Below are positions 1 through 10,045 of a stretch of 64,000 nt of DNA, piece by piece. A program made the position numbers and the translations under genes. Each line of letters opens with the position of its first letter. Positions within the stretch are counted from its first letter, which is position 1. The stretch comes from Ostrinia nubilalis (taxonomy: Eukaryota > Arthropoda > Insecta > Lepidoptera > Crambidae): NCBI RefSeq assembly GCF_963855985.1, contig NC_087110.1, forward strand, positions 11,213,001-11,277,000, read 5' to 3'. The notes under the pieces are model-generated. The model was not told where the DNA came from, did not search any database, and worked only from the letters and a program-made list of their open reading frames with translations.

Positions 1-304
1 TCTAAGTAAGAGTACCTAGGCATATTTTTCAATCAAAATCCTCATTGGTGTAAATATATATTTTTTCTGATTCTGAATAATATTAGGAACGTAAAAAAAA
101 TTTAACTTATGTCCGTATTGTTCCAAATTCAATAAATTCATTAAAATATTGAATACATTTATTTTTATTTCCAACCCATTCTTTAATAGGTACGTGCTTA
201 GCTAGGAAAATAACATAGATAAAATTGGTGTTTAGCTAAACAATTATATTTAAATTTTAGTTTTTAAGTAATTTTAATTTAATGTATTACTATAAAATAT
301 ATTT
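1..304. other. AT-rich sequence without identified feature
   Basis: I see no open reading frame, terminal repeat or family motif here, only AT-rich single-copy-looking sequence. Confidence 0.5.
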
Positions 305-378
305 CGTCATCACCATTAACATAAGATCATTACCATTTTAATAAAATCATTACCATTAGGAAAACGTCATTACCATTT
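305..378. repeat. Short degenerate tandem array (TCATTACCATT)
   Basis: Four imperfect copies of the motif TCATYACCATT lie close together. The motif resembles the TCAT-rich array further right (1330-1600), so it may be the outer edge of the same decayed element. Confidence 0.5.
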
Positions 379-1329
379 TGTGAAAAAATATTTGGACGCT
401 TGTTACTTCTAAAATCACGATTGAATCTAAGGGCCTCACACTGATCTAAAAAGCTTATTGCTTAACCTTTCAGTTTAAGCTAGTTTGCACGCATCCCTGT
501 TAAGTTTTTCAAAAAACGTAAAATAAATCCCGCGGAATAAAATCGGCGGATCTACCCTACTGTTGTGCTTATTACTCGAGTAGGTAAGTAAGTACCCGAC
601 TAAGTTATATTAACCAAAGGGAGGAAATCAAGATTACTTTACTACGTTTTGTAGAAAGTTGCTTTTTAATCTTTTAATCTTCAACTTAATCAGTTCCGCA
701 AATATCGCGTCCATATTAAAGTATATTGTAAGCAAGCGTTCGCAAAGCTTTATAGCGCCATAAAAGTATTATGAGGAATTTATTGGCGTGCTTAAAATGG
801 GCGGGACGTAACAAAAATTACATTTCTCGAGCGACTACATAAAACACCTTATCGTGTTGGGTATAAATCGGCAATGCGTGCGCCCATCGCCCGTTTACGG
901 TGGCATTCGTATGCGAATTCGTAACAATGTAGGCCCTATAGCAGGCGTATGTCGTGGTGTGAATTCTGTTAAAATATTTTCTTTGATAATTTCCAGATAG
1001 TTCTTTGATTTCCTCCAGAAATCTCCTCGTCAAATCATGATCCCATAGTTATAATTAAATGTTTTAATTGTTTACCTTTATTCCCACAAATGTCTTGCCT
1101 AAAGCCTAATGTAATCTGCGATGGGGACCTGATGCGGCCCTACTATAATTCTAATAGCAAAATTTACCTCTGCTGTTTAATTGCCATATAACTTTTGTCA
1201 GTTAATAATAAGTACTTTATATTGAGCTATACCATATCTGTGAGCTGGTAGCGCATTTTCTTACATAACTTTTCAATTCCTATCATTGGAGGTCCGAAAA
1301 TATTTCTCATACAATTTGATACCATATTG
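379..1329. other. Unassigned AT-rich stretch
   Basis: No convincing gene. A 71-codon minus-strand frame at 818-1033 has no domain I recognise and no splice signals that would make it an exon. It could be a transposon coding scrap, but nothing in it identifies a family. Confidence 0.4.
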
Positions 1330-1600
1330 ATCATTCTTCATAAAAAATGTAAAATCTACATATTTAAAAACATAATCATTGATATTCATAATATCACTAA
1401 TCATACACTTAGTTTTTACTAATATTTGTTTTCATATAGTTTTCTATACTAATGATCGAAACTCATAATCATTCGAATAAATAACTATAACATTCATAAA
1501 TGTGATGTATCCTAATATTTGTTTTCATAAATTTATTACTCATAAGTGTATTTATCCATATTATTGAAAATCATGATGTCTATATTCGTATTAAATCGTA
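1330..1600. repeat. Left array of TCATAA-type motifs
   Basis: A run of roughly a dozen TCATAA, TCATTA or TCATAC hexamers occurs in one orientation. It faces the reverse-complement motif array at 2030-2320 across a GC-rich core, as subterminal repeats of a DNA transposon often do. No clear terminal repeat or target duplication was found. Confidence 0.45.
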
Positions 1601-1734
1601 TTTTAACATTAAATTAATTTGAAATGGTCCAAAACAGGCAATATTTTGTGCCACAAAACTAACGTGACAGAAACGAATCGCTGCAAAACCGACTCCACGT
1701 AGTCTTGTCTGCCCTACCCCTAGAGTGTAATTTA

Positions 1735-1935
1735 AAAGCCGGAGGCGCGGAGGGAGGGCAGCCCTCGCCCGCTGTAACGAGGCTCAGGCGCCCGGGTGAG
1801 CTGGAGCGGCTGAGGCTGGTCGGTGATCCAAAAAGCCGAAGCTGCGGAAGCAAGCGTGGGTGCCTGAGCCTCGTTACGCAAGGGCGGAAGGGCTGCACAT
1901 CCCGCAGCGCCGGAGACGAGGAGATACCAATGCAT
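1735..1935. repeat. GC-rich core with a 20-bp inverted repeat
   Basis: About 200 bp of clearly GC-rich sequence sit inside very AT-rich flanks. Arms at 1776-1796 and 1858-1878 pair around GTAACGAGGCTCAGGC and its complement, with one or two mismatches. Overlapping ORFs on both strands here follow from the base composition and have no recognisable domain. Confidence 0.5.
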
Positions 1936-1978
1936 GCTGCATGCTTGCTTTCATGCTGCATGCTTGCTTTCATGCTAC
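1929..1978. repeat. Tandem repeat, 19-bp unit
   Basis: The unit CATGCTGCATGCTTGCTTT is present about two and a half times head to tail, directly at the right edge of the GC-rich core. Confidence 0.8.
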
Positions 1979-2029
1979 ATATGCTTATCTACTCTATTAA
2001 ATTATATATATGATTTTTTTAAAGATAGG

Positions 2030-2320
2030 AGTATGTATGTTATAAAGTAAATTATTCTGAACAACAACATTATGAGTTGAAGTATGTTCTTAGTAACAAC
2101 ATTATTAATTAAAACAATATGATCAATGAATGTTATGAAGAAAAAAGATCTGAAAATAAAAATTATGTATTTTAAATGGTTCTTGGTAGTAACAGTATTG
2201 ATAAAAAAATTATGATTACTAACTGTTATGAGCTCCGATGGTAGTAATAAAAACGTATGAATAAAAAAAGTATGAAAAATAAAATTATGAAGAGAGATTA
2301 TTATGAACACAAATCGGTAG
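2030..2320. repeat. Right array of TTATGA-type motifs
   Basis: About ten copies of TTATGA or GTATGA lie in the orientation opposite to the array at 1330-1600. The minus-strand 108-codon ORF here is low-complexity (I/F/T rich) and is a by-product of the repeats. Confidence 0.45.
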
Positions 2321-2593
2321 TAAGACAAACAATAGGATTTAGAATTTTATGTGAGCCAATATAGAACCCTGTGAGCTACATTGTGTAAATTGACTTCTCT
2401 TTGAGATTTCGATCGAACAAACACCAAAATTGTAACATCTCAAGAATACAGTGTGAGTCACGTTAAAGTGTACATATGAAAATAGATGAAACTAGACCTA
2501 TTTTTATCGACAAAAAATAGGTCAAAAATTTTTTGAGATTTTTTTTAAATTTTTTATAGAATTTTTTTTCTTCCAATTACTTATTGTAAAGAA

Positions 2594-2637
2594 AACGTAA
2601 TAACTTTTAAACTAATGAGTTTAAAAGTTATTACGTT
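2594..2637. repeat. Perfect short palindrome
   Basis: Twenty-base arms (core CGTAATAACTTTTAAACT) are separated by the loop AATG. Pairing is perfect over 2594-2613 and 2618-2637. No U-run or gene context suggests a terminator. Confidence 0.85.
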
Positions 2638-2649
2638 ACGTTATTGAAA

Positions 2650-2712
2650 TCTGCTGGGACAGAAAGGTTCTGGAATGGAGGCTGCGTACCGGAAAACGCA
2701 GCGTGAGACAAG
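2650..2712 (+). mobile_element. RTE LINE C-terminal scrap
   Basis: The frame reads KVLEW then RTGKRSV, which matches the C-terminal region of the RTE family seen better at 8240-8803. Only about 20 codons survive. Confidence 0.6.
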
Positions 2713-3110
2713 TAAATAATGATATTAAATGAACTCTATTTTCCTATAAAATGGCGCATCCAACCGTTGACGTGAGGCTCCTACCCTCAAACGCTGCAGT
2801 GGGTGGCGAACTTTGTTTTATTTAGGGGCGACCGCCTGCCAGTGCGAATGCAATAAAATGCCGATGTACAGGCGTTCGAAGAAACGCGGTACAGTTCGAT
2901 TCAGCCATATTTTTGGAGGGGATGACGTTTCTTGCTGTATTGTATTGCATTCTTCGGTTTTCAGGCTCAAAACAGCATCGATTGAGTCATTCCTTGATTT
3001 GGTAAACTTCATTCTTACGTTAAATCTTATAATTCCGTAGAGGTGTTAAACTTTTTTTAGATATTTAAAGCACACTGAAAAAATAAGCTTGAAAGAGACC
3101 AAAAATTAGT

Positions 3111-3156
3111 TTTGGGTAAGAAAAATACCCCTCTTTGGGTAAGAAAAATACCCCTA
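3111..3156. repeat. 23-bp direct duplication
   Basis: Two adjacent copies of TTTGGGTAAGAAAAATACCC plus three bases precede the palindrome at 3157. Confidence 0.8.
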
Positions 3157-3201
3157 TTTGATAATAAACTTACATCGGTGCGATGTAAGTTTATTATCAA
3201 A
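3157..3201. repeat. Perfect palindrome with 21-bp arms
   Basis: Arm 3157-3177 (TTTGATAATAAACTTACATC then G) pairs perfectly with 3181-3201 across the 3-nt loop GTG. It lies 30 bp outside the Harbinger element. Confidence 0.9.
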
Positions 3202-3587
3202 CTTGTATGTTCTTAACTAAATTATTAAACTTACGGCCGAATACTGAAACGCCATTTAAATATTTGACGGCTTCTCAAATAGTTAAGCAGCTCCTAAACT
3301 TACATTTCGCATACTCAAAACAATATCTGAGCAGTTCTCAATTTGTAAGCACCTCTCAAATTAAGTTGCACTTAAACGCCACTCAAATGAATTTTCGCAT
3401 ACTGAAACGCCATTCAACGCTAAGCATTACTCAAACAACTGTCAAATCGTCTTAAGCAGCTGTTAAATTTGAGAGTGCTTGCGCGGTATCTTAAATCCTA
3501 TTCTTATACCTAAATCGACCTAAATAGTGGTAAATAATGTGTGTCATCGTTATCATTTCTTTCGAGCCTCGAGGAAATACCTAGATA

Positions 3588-4034
3588 TAATCGCAGGAAC
3601 GCAATAAGGCTGAACGCTATTGAAAAATATTATTATAATGACATGCAATTCCGAGCGAGGTTCCGCGTCTCTAAAGAAACGGTGTTGTTTCTGGATTCAT
3701 AATTTGGAAGCTCTTTGAAACCCCTCACCAAATGCCATACAACCAGTGGACCAAGTACTTATTATAACCCTACTGTTCTACGCAACGGGAAGATAAGAAC
3801 GTGTACTAGGTGATATCTTCCACGTCTAACAGCCAACTGTGCATCGTATAGTGCACGAAGTAACAACCAAAATAGCTGCTATGAAATCGCTTTACATAAA
3901 CATGCCTATTTCTGAGGATTAAGGGGACATCGCATAGCAGCATTTCCAAGAGTTGTTGATTTGTCAATTTGATGCTCTGTCAACAATGATAAATGTCAAT
4001 TGTGGTTACGTTTCGGTCCACGATCGCCACTTAA
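3588..4034 (+). pseudogene. Harbinger-type transposase remnant
   Basis: In-frame pieces include an N-terminal stretch with FRVSKETVLFLDS, a middle stretch with LLFYATG, and QPTVHRIVH followed by KIAAMKSLYI. They occur in the order and spacing I know from HARBI1-like transposases: a helix-turn-helix-like segment, then the start of the DDE nuclease. The frame shifts at least once and carries several stops, for example after ATGR, after FHV and after SED. The catalytic half is missing or not recognisable. It is a dead copy inside the TTA-flanked element, which supports the family assignment. Confidence 0.75.
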
Positions 4035-4141
4035 TAGATTTCAACAATAAAAAGTATCACATTTAAAATTATTTTTTTTATGAAATAAAAATGCAAGCAT
4101 TAATTTTTTTATAATTGATAAAACGATATTAAATTTATATA

Positions 4142-4620
4142 TGTTACGGTCAAAGTGATAAATGTGAAAATTATGAATAATCGCCGGTTATTATGAATAA
4201 TTACCGCATGATTTGGTTAATGTGATTAATATGAGGTCATTTATGTGTGTATAAAACTAAATAGGCGGCTTAGGGGTGGCCCAAGGGCCACCCCCGCCGC
4301 ACCTTAACCTATTTTTCACTTTAAATAAAAACATTATGTTATAGGCATCATGGAAAAGTAATATTATGCAAGAAACATTCCAAACTCATTATGCCAAATT
4401 ATATTAATATATGATATCAAAACGTTCAAAAGTTTGGCTGTACACGAGCATGTACACAAGATGTTGTTCTCTTTTATGAAATTTGTTAGTACTAAGGTTG
4501 AATTATTAAATAATCACTGTTAAATGTGATTAATTTATCACTTTTACCGCGACTGTCGGTAATTATTCATAATAACCGGTTATTATTAATAATTTTCAAT
4601 TTATCACATTAACCGTAACA
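4142..4620. mobile_element. Nested TIR element (TGTTACGGT ends)
   Basis: Ends TGTTACGGT and ACCGTAACA extend into inverted repeats of about 70 bp with scattered mismatches; both arms contain CCGGTTATTATGAATAATTA or a close variant. Flanks read TATA on both sides, so a TA or TATA duplication is likely. It interrupts the Harbinger element and so is younger. A GC-rich hairpin (GGGGTGGCCC, loop AA, GGGCCACCCC at 4273-4294) sits in its AT-rich centre. No coding frame. Confidence 0.8.
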
Positions 4621-5439
4621 TATATAATATAAACTAAAAATAAACTGTTCTATGTTAAGTTGATTGAGTATATTTCCATAAAAGACAATACATAACCAAA
4701 CGATGCTGCGTGTAATGGATAAAAGACGTAAAGTTATCATTTGTGTAAATGAAAACATACTTTTTTTGGTAAATGTTGCCATTATGTAAATATTTGAGAG
4801 CTGCTTAGCTGATCACGGCTTCAAATCCGTTGAGTAGCGTTTGAGAATACCATTTAAAATTGAAGGATACTTAAATTTAGGAGCCCGTCAGCTGAGTGAC
4901 AGATTTGAGTAATGTTTCAGTATTCGGCCGTTAGATTTTTTGCACTAAAGTAGGAAAACTTTACAACAATTTTCAGGCACGTACCTACTTATTATTCAAC
5001 TTTGTGGTTGGTTAAATCCAATATCAAGAATCACATGCTTTTATCTAGTAGCATGAGTGTAGATTCATTAATCGTAGTAAGAATGACAACTTAAATTCAA
5101 ATGTATCGTTAAAACACTACGATAATATTATGTACCTACTACTTTTACAAACAGTGCTATTTCCTAAAAGTTATTTCCGTAGTTCCCTAAACAGGAAAAT
5201 GTACACTTGTACACGTATACACGATCGTGAGTGTACCCTGGCGCCAGGCTGTCGGCTGTCTATCGAACCCCGAAATATCCGCGATCTGAGAGTTCTGCAC
5301 TGCACTGTATTTATACCAGGATTTGTACAGATAGTTTGGGATGTTCTGGATGTTTCCAGAATGGACTTTCTTGATGTTACGTGACACTGATGATGCTCGT
5401 AGTAGGTATGCTAAAGTAACAGTAATATTAAGGTAAGTA

Positions 5440-5603
5440 GAGTTTAAAAAAGTCCACTGCTGGACAAAGGCCTCCCCCGAGGTTTTCCACAAATGCCGGT
5501 TATGCGCCGCCCGCATCCAGGCGCCTCCCGCGACCATCACCAGATCGTTGGTCCACCTAGTGGGAGGCCTGCCCATACTACATCTTCCGGCCCGTAGTCG
5601 CAA
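5440..5603 (-). mobile_element. RTE LINE 3' end fragment
   Basis: Reading the minus strand gives GRPPTRWTNDLVMVAGGAW then WMRAAHNRHLWK, the C-terminal end of an RTE-clade reverse transcriptase. The 3' terminus GTCCACTGCTGGACAAAGGC lies at the left. It belongs to the subfamily with GGACAAAGGCC, also seen at 29918 and 30790. Confidence 0.8.
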
Positions 5604-5732
5604 CTCGAATAAAACAATAATTTATTTCAAATTTTCTAAAACTTACAAGACTATTTTCACTCCACGAAGCTAAAACTCCCTGCAATGTTAATTTTCCTGT
5701 AATGATTGACCGCTCTATAGCTTTTGCTCAAA

Positions 5733-6254
5733 GGGTTCATCCATAAAGTACGTCACACGTAAAGAGGGGGGGAGGGGGTCGACAAAGTGTGACATGGTGT
5801 GACAAGGGGTGGGAGGGGTCCTAAGTTTCGTGACATCACATTTCAAAATCTAATATATCTAGAGGTACTAATCGCGTAATTTGAAATATAAATTAAACTA
5901 AAAAATACCCCCACCACTTAAGCACAACTCCGTCGAAGTCGAAAACCTACGAGAGTCTTAATGGGAAACCAATGAAGCCATTAAATCAATAAAATCTTTT
6001 GAAGGAATTATTTCAGATTTAAAATCTAATTCTGGCCTATAATGCCGCCAAACGCACCATACCTCGCGCGTGATTTTATTGTTTCTATTTGTTGCTATTT
6101 TTTTTTTAATTTAATAATTTTTCGATGTGAAATTGCAAAACATGTGACGTCACACTAGGGAGGGGGGGGTCTCAGAAATGTGACCACCTGTGACAAGGAC
6201 GGGGGAGGGGTAAAAAAATCATGGAATTCGTGTGACGTACTTTATGGATGGCCC
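5733..6254. mobile_element. TIR element with CATCCATAAAGTACGTCACACG ends
   Basis: A perfect 22-bp inverted terminal repeat spans 5738-5759 and 6229-6250, within a slightly longer imperfect one starting GGG. CAAA lies immediately outside both ends (5729-5732 and 6255-6258) and may be a 4-bp target duplication. The subterminal DNA is G-rich on the plus strand (GGGGGG runs with TGTGAC repeats) at both sides. No transposase frame is visible. I recognise this terminal sequence as widespread in arthropods but cannot name the superfamily. Confidence 0.75.
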
Positions 6255-6279
6255 CAAATATCCACTGCCTGTATGTGTC

Positions 6280-6372
6280 CTCTAATAAAACCAACCAGTG
6301 AAGGCTAACTCAATCCCAGGGGAAAACTAAACTGTCATCGGACCCGCAACGAAATAAATCAGAAGAAAATAA
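6280..6372 (-). repeat. Repeat R3, partial copy
   Basis: It shares AACCAACCAGT, AAACTGTCAT and GGACCCGCAACGAAAT in order with the R3 copies at 22690, 32247 and 44640. It is only the inner half. Confidence 0.6.
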
Positions 6373-6424
6373 AAAGTCGCAAGAAGTAGGCAGTACAAAT
6401 GACAGCTGAAAAACAGGGGTATCT

Positions 6425-6838
6425 TGACGTCACATTACTTATTGGATTTATTTCTAAACTTAGGCTGAGTTAGCAGACAAAAGTAACGAACCATTTTAAG
6501 ACAATATTAGTCGTAGTATTCGACTCAGCAGTGCATACTATGCCAAATACCTAAATGCATGTTTAACATAAGAGTAGAGATAGCTTGAAAATTGTCTCCG
6601 GTATTTGTACTTGCATTTGGCAAGTACGAGTATTGTGAGGTTATTAGAATATTACGCATTCTATTTGAATACTATACAAGTGTGCCAGCGTACTTTATGT
6701 ATACAGGGTGGGCCAACAATTTTCGCTAATAGCAACGCTTGATTTCTCGAAAACAGTTTCATGAATATTATGGACGCTTCAAGAAACAACATCGTGCTTT
6801 TTGTGTACTTTTTTTAGTAATAAATTATTATTTCCGCT
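6425..6838. other. No gene seen
   Basis: AT-rich sequence with a TACAGGGTGGGCC motif near 6703 that resembles a transposon end, but no partner was found. Confidence 0.4.
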
Positions 6839-6839
6839 G

Positions 6840-7193
6840 TAGGTAGTCTCTGTGGGGTCTCAGACCAAGAGGTGCCGGGTTCGATTCCCAGTCGGCCAAA
6901 ATTTCGTGCTCTTTTTGGTTAGGGCTTGTTCTAAATCTACCCAGCTATCTCCCACCATCTTGCCTAACGCCCGTATTCACAAACGATGCTTGCTTAAGTG
7001 AAGCAGCAAATCCAACGCACAGCGTTGAATAGAGTTCTGTGATTGGTTCGTGTGTCACCCTGTGCGTCCACGTGCACTGTGAGATCTCATAGTAATGTTT
7101 GTGAATACGGGCGTGTGTCTCTTGCCATAGCAAAAATATTGTGTTGTGTTGTGTTTCAGAAGTTAGAGGTAAGATGGCCAGTTCCTCATAGTC
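6840..7193 (+). mobile_element. tRNA-derived SINE (family S1), split by a MITE
   Basis: The head has an A-box-like CTGTGGGGTCTCAG region and the B-box GGTTCGATTCC. The body continues with TAGGGCTTGTTCTAA and CCACCATCTTGCCTAA up to 6967, then resumes after 7113 with TTGCCATAGCAA, GTTAGAGGTAAGATGGCCAG. The uninterrupted S1 copies at 25402 and 44261 show these parts are contiguous, so 6968-7113 is a later insertion. Confidence 0.8.
6968..7113 (+). mobile_element. MITE family A
   Basis: Ends CGCCCGTATTCACAAAC and its complement GTTTGTGAATACGGGCG flank about 115 bp containing GCTTAAGTGAAGCAGCAAAT and GTGAGATCTCATAGTAATG. Related copies are at 21335, 23909, 33470, 51091 and 53363. It sits inside SINE S1. 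Confidence 0.85.
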
Positions 7194-7417
7194 ACAACAA
7201 AGTACATATTTATTTATTTATATTAAAAATGTTTCATTTGTTTTCGAGCCGTCATATTCTTTCAGCTCCAGGCTACCGCACGCACGCACAACAATAAAGT
7301 ACGTATTTATTGCCCTTTGAATCGGTCGTGTACGATGAACGAAAAACGTAGACCAATCATAACAATAAAATATGCGATCTTTTTTCAGGTTCTAGGATTC
7401 AGAATATTTAAATTAAA

Positions 7418-7466
7418 AGTGTAAAAGTGCTTTTTAAAAGCCTACTTGCAAAAATAAAATGAGTTT
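7418..7466 (+). repeat. LINE 3' tail fragment (family L3)
   Basis: GTGTAAAAGTGCTTTTTAAA AGCCTA then CAAAAATAAAATGAG matches the ends of the copies at 24003 and 56440. It carries a polyadenylation-like AATAAA. Confidence 0.65.
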
Positions 7467-7674
7467 TTAAATGGGTTGCATGTACAAAAACTGCAAGAAA
7501 AATAATGATTGTTGAAAGTCGAAAGTTGTCATAAGAAATTTTAAATATGTAAGTATTTTTTACACTTTCAAAACATTTTTTTAAGTAACTAGCATTACTT
7601 GTGTTGCAAACAAAGGGCCAATCAGTAGGAGGTACTTACTAAAAAGAAGCAGCGTCAAAATTTCAGTCACCAAT

Positions 7675-7768
7675 ATCCCGTATCCAGGTACCTCCCCTAT
7701 ATTTTACGAAGCAGCGTTCGTTCGCGTCGCTAGACAAAGGCCTCACCCAAGGATTCCATAACCCTTAC
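7675..7768 (-). mobile_element. Rearranged RTE scraps
   Basis: GTATCCAGGTACCTCCC and CTAGACAAAGGCCTC followed by CCAAGGATTCCATAA are both RTE 3'-end pieces, here out of their normal order. Confidence 0.5.
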
Positions 7769-8239
7769 GCCCTGAATATTTTCCATTTCTACGTATTTTC
7801 CGTTCTCTACATCTGAATCGTTCGCGTATGATCGTACTATATTGATCAGGCCCTCCGTGACAGAGCCGAGGCCGTATAAGCGCAATATAAAAGGCACACA
7901 GGCTCACTGTAAGAATGGACAAATACCTATAGCAAAATATAATGTTCTGGGTATAGCGGGGAAGTGGTTAAATCAGACAGGTAATTGACCGGCTAGTAAG
8001 TAGTTCGATAGAATAAATGCCTAAAAGACAGTTAGCCAGATCGTTGAAACTAAAAGCCTTTAAATAGAATAGATTGGTGAACGAATTTAAAAACTAATTG
8101 TGAACTGTTTTCATAAAAACTTGTAGGTAAGCATAATATAAAACTACATTACGTCATTAATTTGAATAAAAAAAATACGTTAGTCAAAGTATTTTTTATG
8201 ACTCTTCTTTATATCCCAACAAAAAATATTGCCAAGACG

Positions 8240-8803
8240 AGATCAAAATTGTCAATCGTCGAATCCAACTCGGCTGGGCAGCGTTCGGGAAACTACACCA
8301 TTTTTTCGTCCAAAATACCTCAGTGCCTGAAGACGAAAGTCTACAACCAATGTGTGTTACCTGTGATGACTTATGGCTCGGAAACGTGGCCTCTCACTAT
8401 AGGCCTTATACAGAAGCTCAAAGTTGCACAGCGTGCTATTATGGAGAGGGCTATGATCGGTGTTTCTTTACGAGATCGAATCAGAAATGAGGAGATCCGT
8501 AAACGAACTAAAGTCGCTGACATAGCCTGATGGATTAGCAAGCTGAAGTGGCAGTGGGCAGGGTACATAGTACGCAGAACTGACGGCCGATGGGGCAGCA
8601 AGGTTCTGGAATGGAGGGCGCGTACCGGAAAACGCAGCGTGGGACGTCCACCCACAAGGTGGACCGACGACCTGATAAAGGTAGCAGGAAGGCGCTGGAT
8701 GCAGGCCGCTACCAACCGTGCGATGTGGAAGTCATTGGGAGAGGCCTAAGTTCAGCAGTGGACGTCCTGTGGCTGAAATGATGATGATGATGATGATGAT
8801 TCT
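8240..8803 (+). mobile_element. RTE-clade LINE, 3' part
   Basis: This is the best-preserved C-terminal region in the window. In one frame it reads IPQCLKTKVYNQCVLPVMTY, then ETWPLT, VAQRAIMERAMIGVSLRDRI, then (after one in-frame stop near 8529) KLKWQWAGYI, GRPPTRWTDDLIKVAGRRWM and VQQWTSCG before the terminal stop. That order matches the region downstream of the reverse transcriptase core in RTE elements. The element ends in (ATG)7 at about 8778-8800, the microsatellite-like 3' tail usual for the clade. It is 5' truncated and carries at least two internal stops, so it is dead. Confidence 0.9.
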
Positions 8804-9884
8804 AACTCTACACACCCTAACTCTACCTGGCCTAACTTCACTAATTACCTCAAAGTGTGATTTGGCTGGTTCGCTTTTGATTTGCTACCTTATTATTTCC
8901 ACTATCGTTATTAGAATTAGTTCTGGATTTGATTAAGAGTTTACGCTGTCACGTTTTACTTCGCGGTTTCTTTAGAATAACTTAGGTGTAAGCGAGTTTG
9001 TAGCACTTCAATCAAAATCAAAGATTTCATAAGGGAGTGTTACCTTAACATATTTTATTATTTTACAATGCATATCGTACGAACGAAAACCGCTGCGAAA
9101 ATTTAAAAGGTAATCAATGACTTTAAATGAAATCATTTTCGTCATCCGACTGAAACGCATTGCAATGTTAATTTTCCAGCAATGATTGAGCGCTCCAGCT
9201 TTTTGGAATTTCCATTTCACTTTTGGAATGGAATATCGCATGTAAACTCGTGATAAAGGAGGAAAAATGGCCGAAAATACAGCCTGCATCGGCCGTGGGA
9301 ACTCGCATCTGGCGCATACCTTATGTATGACTAGTGATGGGCGGTCAACGTGTCGATAGCTTGAACATTAAACAACACTGCTTCTGAATTTCAAGCTGAA
9401 AGTTAAGACTAAAATGTTGCGCGCCGAAGTACACTTCCTATTTTTTCCTGATCAAGTTAATAAGATGTGGCTGACTAGTGGAACTAGGTAGTCTTGAATA
9501 TTTCAGGGTGTACTTAAAGAGAGTAGATTTTTAAAGTTTGTTGATTAAAGTGTTAAATTAAGAGCTACTCGGGAACAGATAATCACTGGGGAACAGTCAT
9601 TTTGCGGCATGGTAGTTTAGAGTCAATTCTGTATGCGACTAGTGTGCTGAATACTAGAAAAATATTATATTTGTCAAATTGACTCTAGATCTTGAGATAA
9701 ATACTATTAACTATTTATATGAAAAAAACCAAAATAAAAATACCAATCTGTATAAAAAAAATATTTACACTAAGATCCTATTTAAGAACGATATAAAAAT
9801 TTAAAATATATTTGCTCTTCATCAAATAATAGAAAAAAAAACTACAAAAAGCTTTTTCTGTAAGCTTTTATGTTATGGTTTTGG
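8804..9884. other. Unassigned region
   Basis: No gene seen. GCAATGTTAATTTTCCAGCA at 9162-9181 nearly repeats 5682-5701 and marks an unnamed dispersed repeat. Nothing else is recognisable. Confidence 0.4.
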
Positions 9885-10045
9885 TCAGGAAAATTCCATA
9901 ATTATGGCAACAGTAATCAGCCATCATCTGGCGGTCCCGTTGACCGTGGATATCATTCTTCCACTGTCCTGATGTTCCGGTAGAACCGTTCTGCTTATTC
10001 CTCACTGTAATCACCCAGATTATGGGAGAACCTGTCCAAATGGTT
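9885..10045 (-). pseudogene. Decayed conserved coding fragment
   Basis: The minus strand reads LDRFSHNLGDYSEE, stop, AERFYRNIRTVEE, stop, and in a shifted frame MMADYCC. I recall this arrangement (a Gly-Asp-x-Ser-Glu-Glu run, then ERF, a short acidic stretch, then MMADYCW) from uncharacterised arthropod proteins probably linked to mobile DNA, but I cannot name the family. Three stops and a frameshift within about 55 codons make it non-functional. No terminal repeats were found around it. Confidence 0.5.

Larger units (their letters stand above)
3234..4930 (+). mobile_element. PIF/Harbinger DNA transposon, defective
   Basis: The element starts CGGCCGAATACTGAAAC and ends with its exact reverse complement. 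It is flanked by TTA on both sides (3231-3233 and 4931-4933), the 3-bp target duplication typical of Harbinger elements. Subterminal regions carry many scattered copies of short motifs such as CTCAAAT and GCAGCT in both orientations. Inside are a decayed transposase (3588-4034) and a separate nested TIR element (4142-4620). At 1697 bp with the insertion removed it is shorter than a full element, so it cannot be autonomous. The three independent signals (ends, TSD, protein) agree, so the call is firm. Confidence 0.85.

Noticed and set aside
1659..2013. ORFs on both strands over the GC-rich core
   Set aside because: Stop codons are rare in GC-rich DNA in any frame; no domain is visible.
8162..8530. 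122-codon ORF as a host gene
   Set aside because: Its residues match the RTE C-terminal region; it is the upstream part of the element at 8240-8803.
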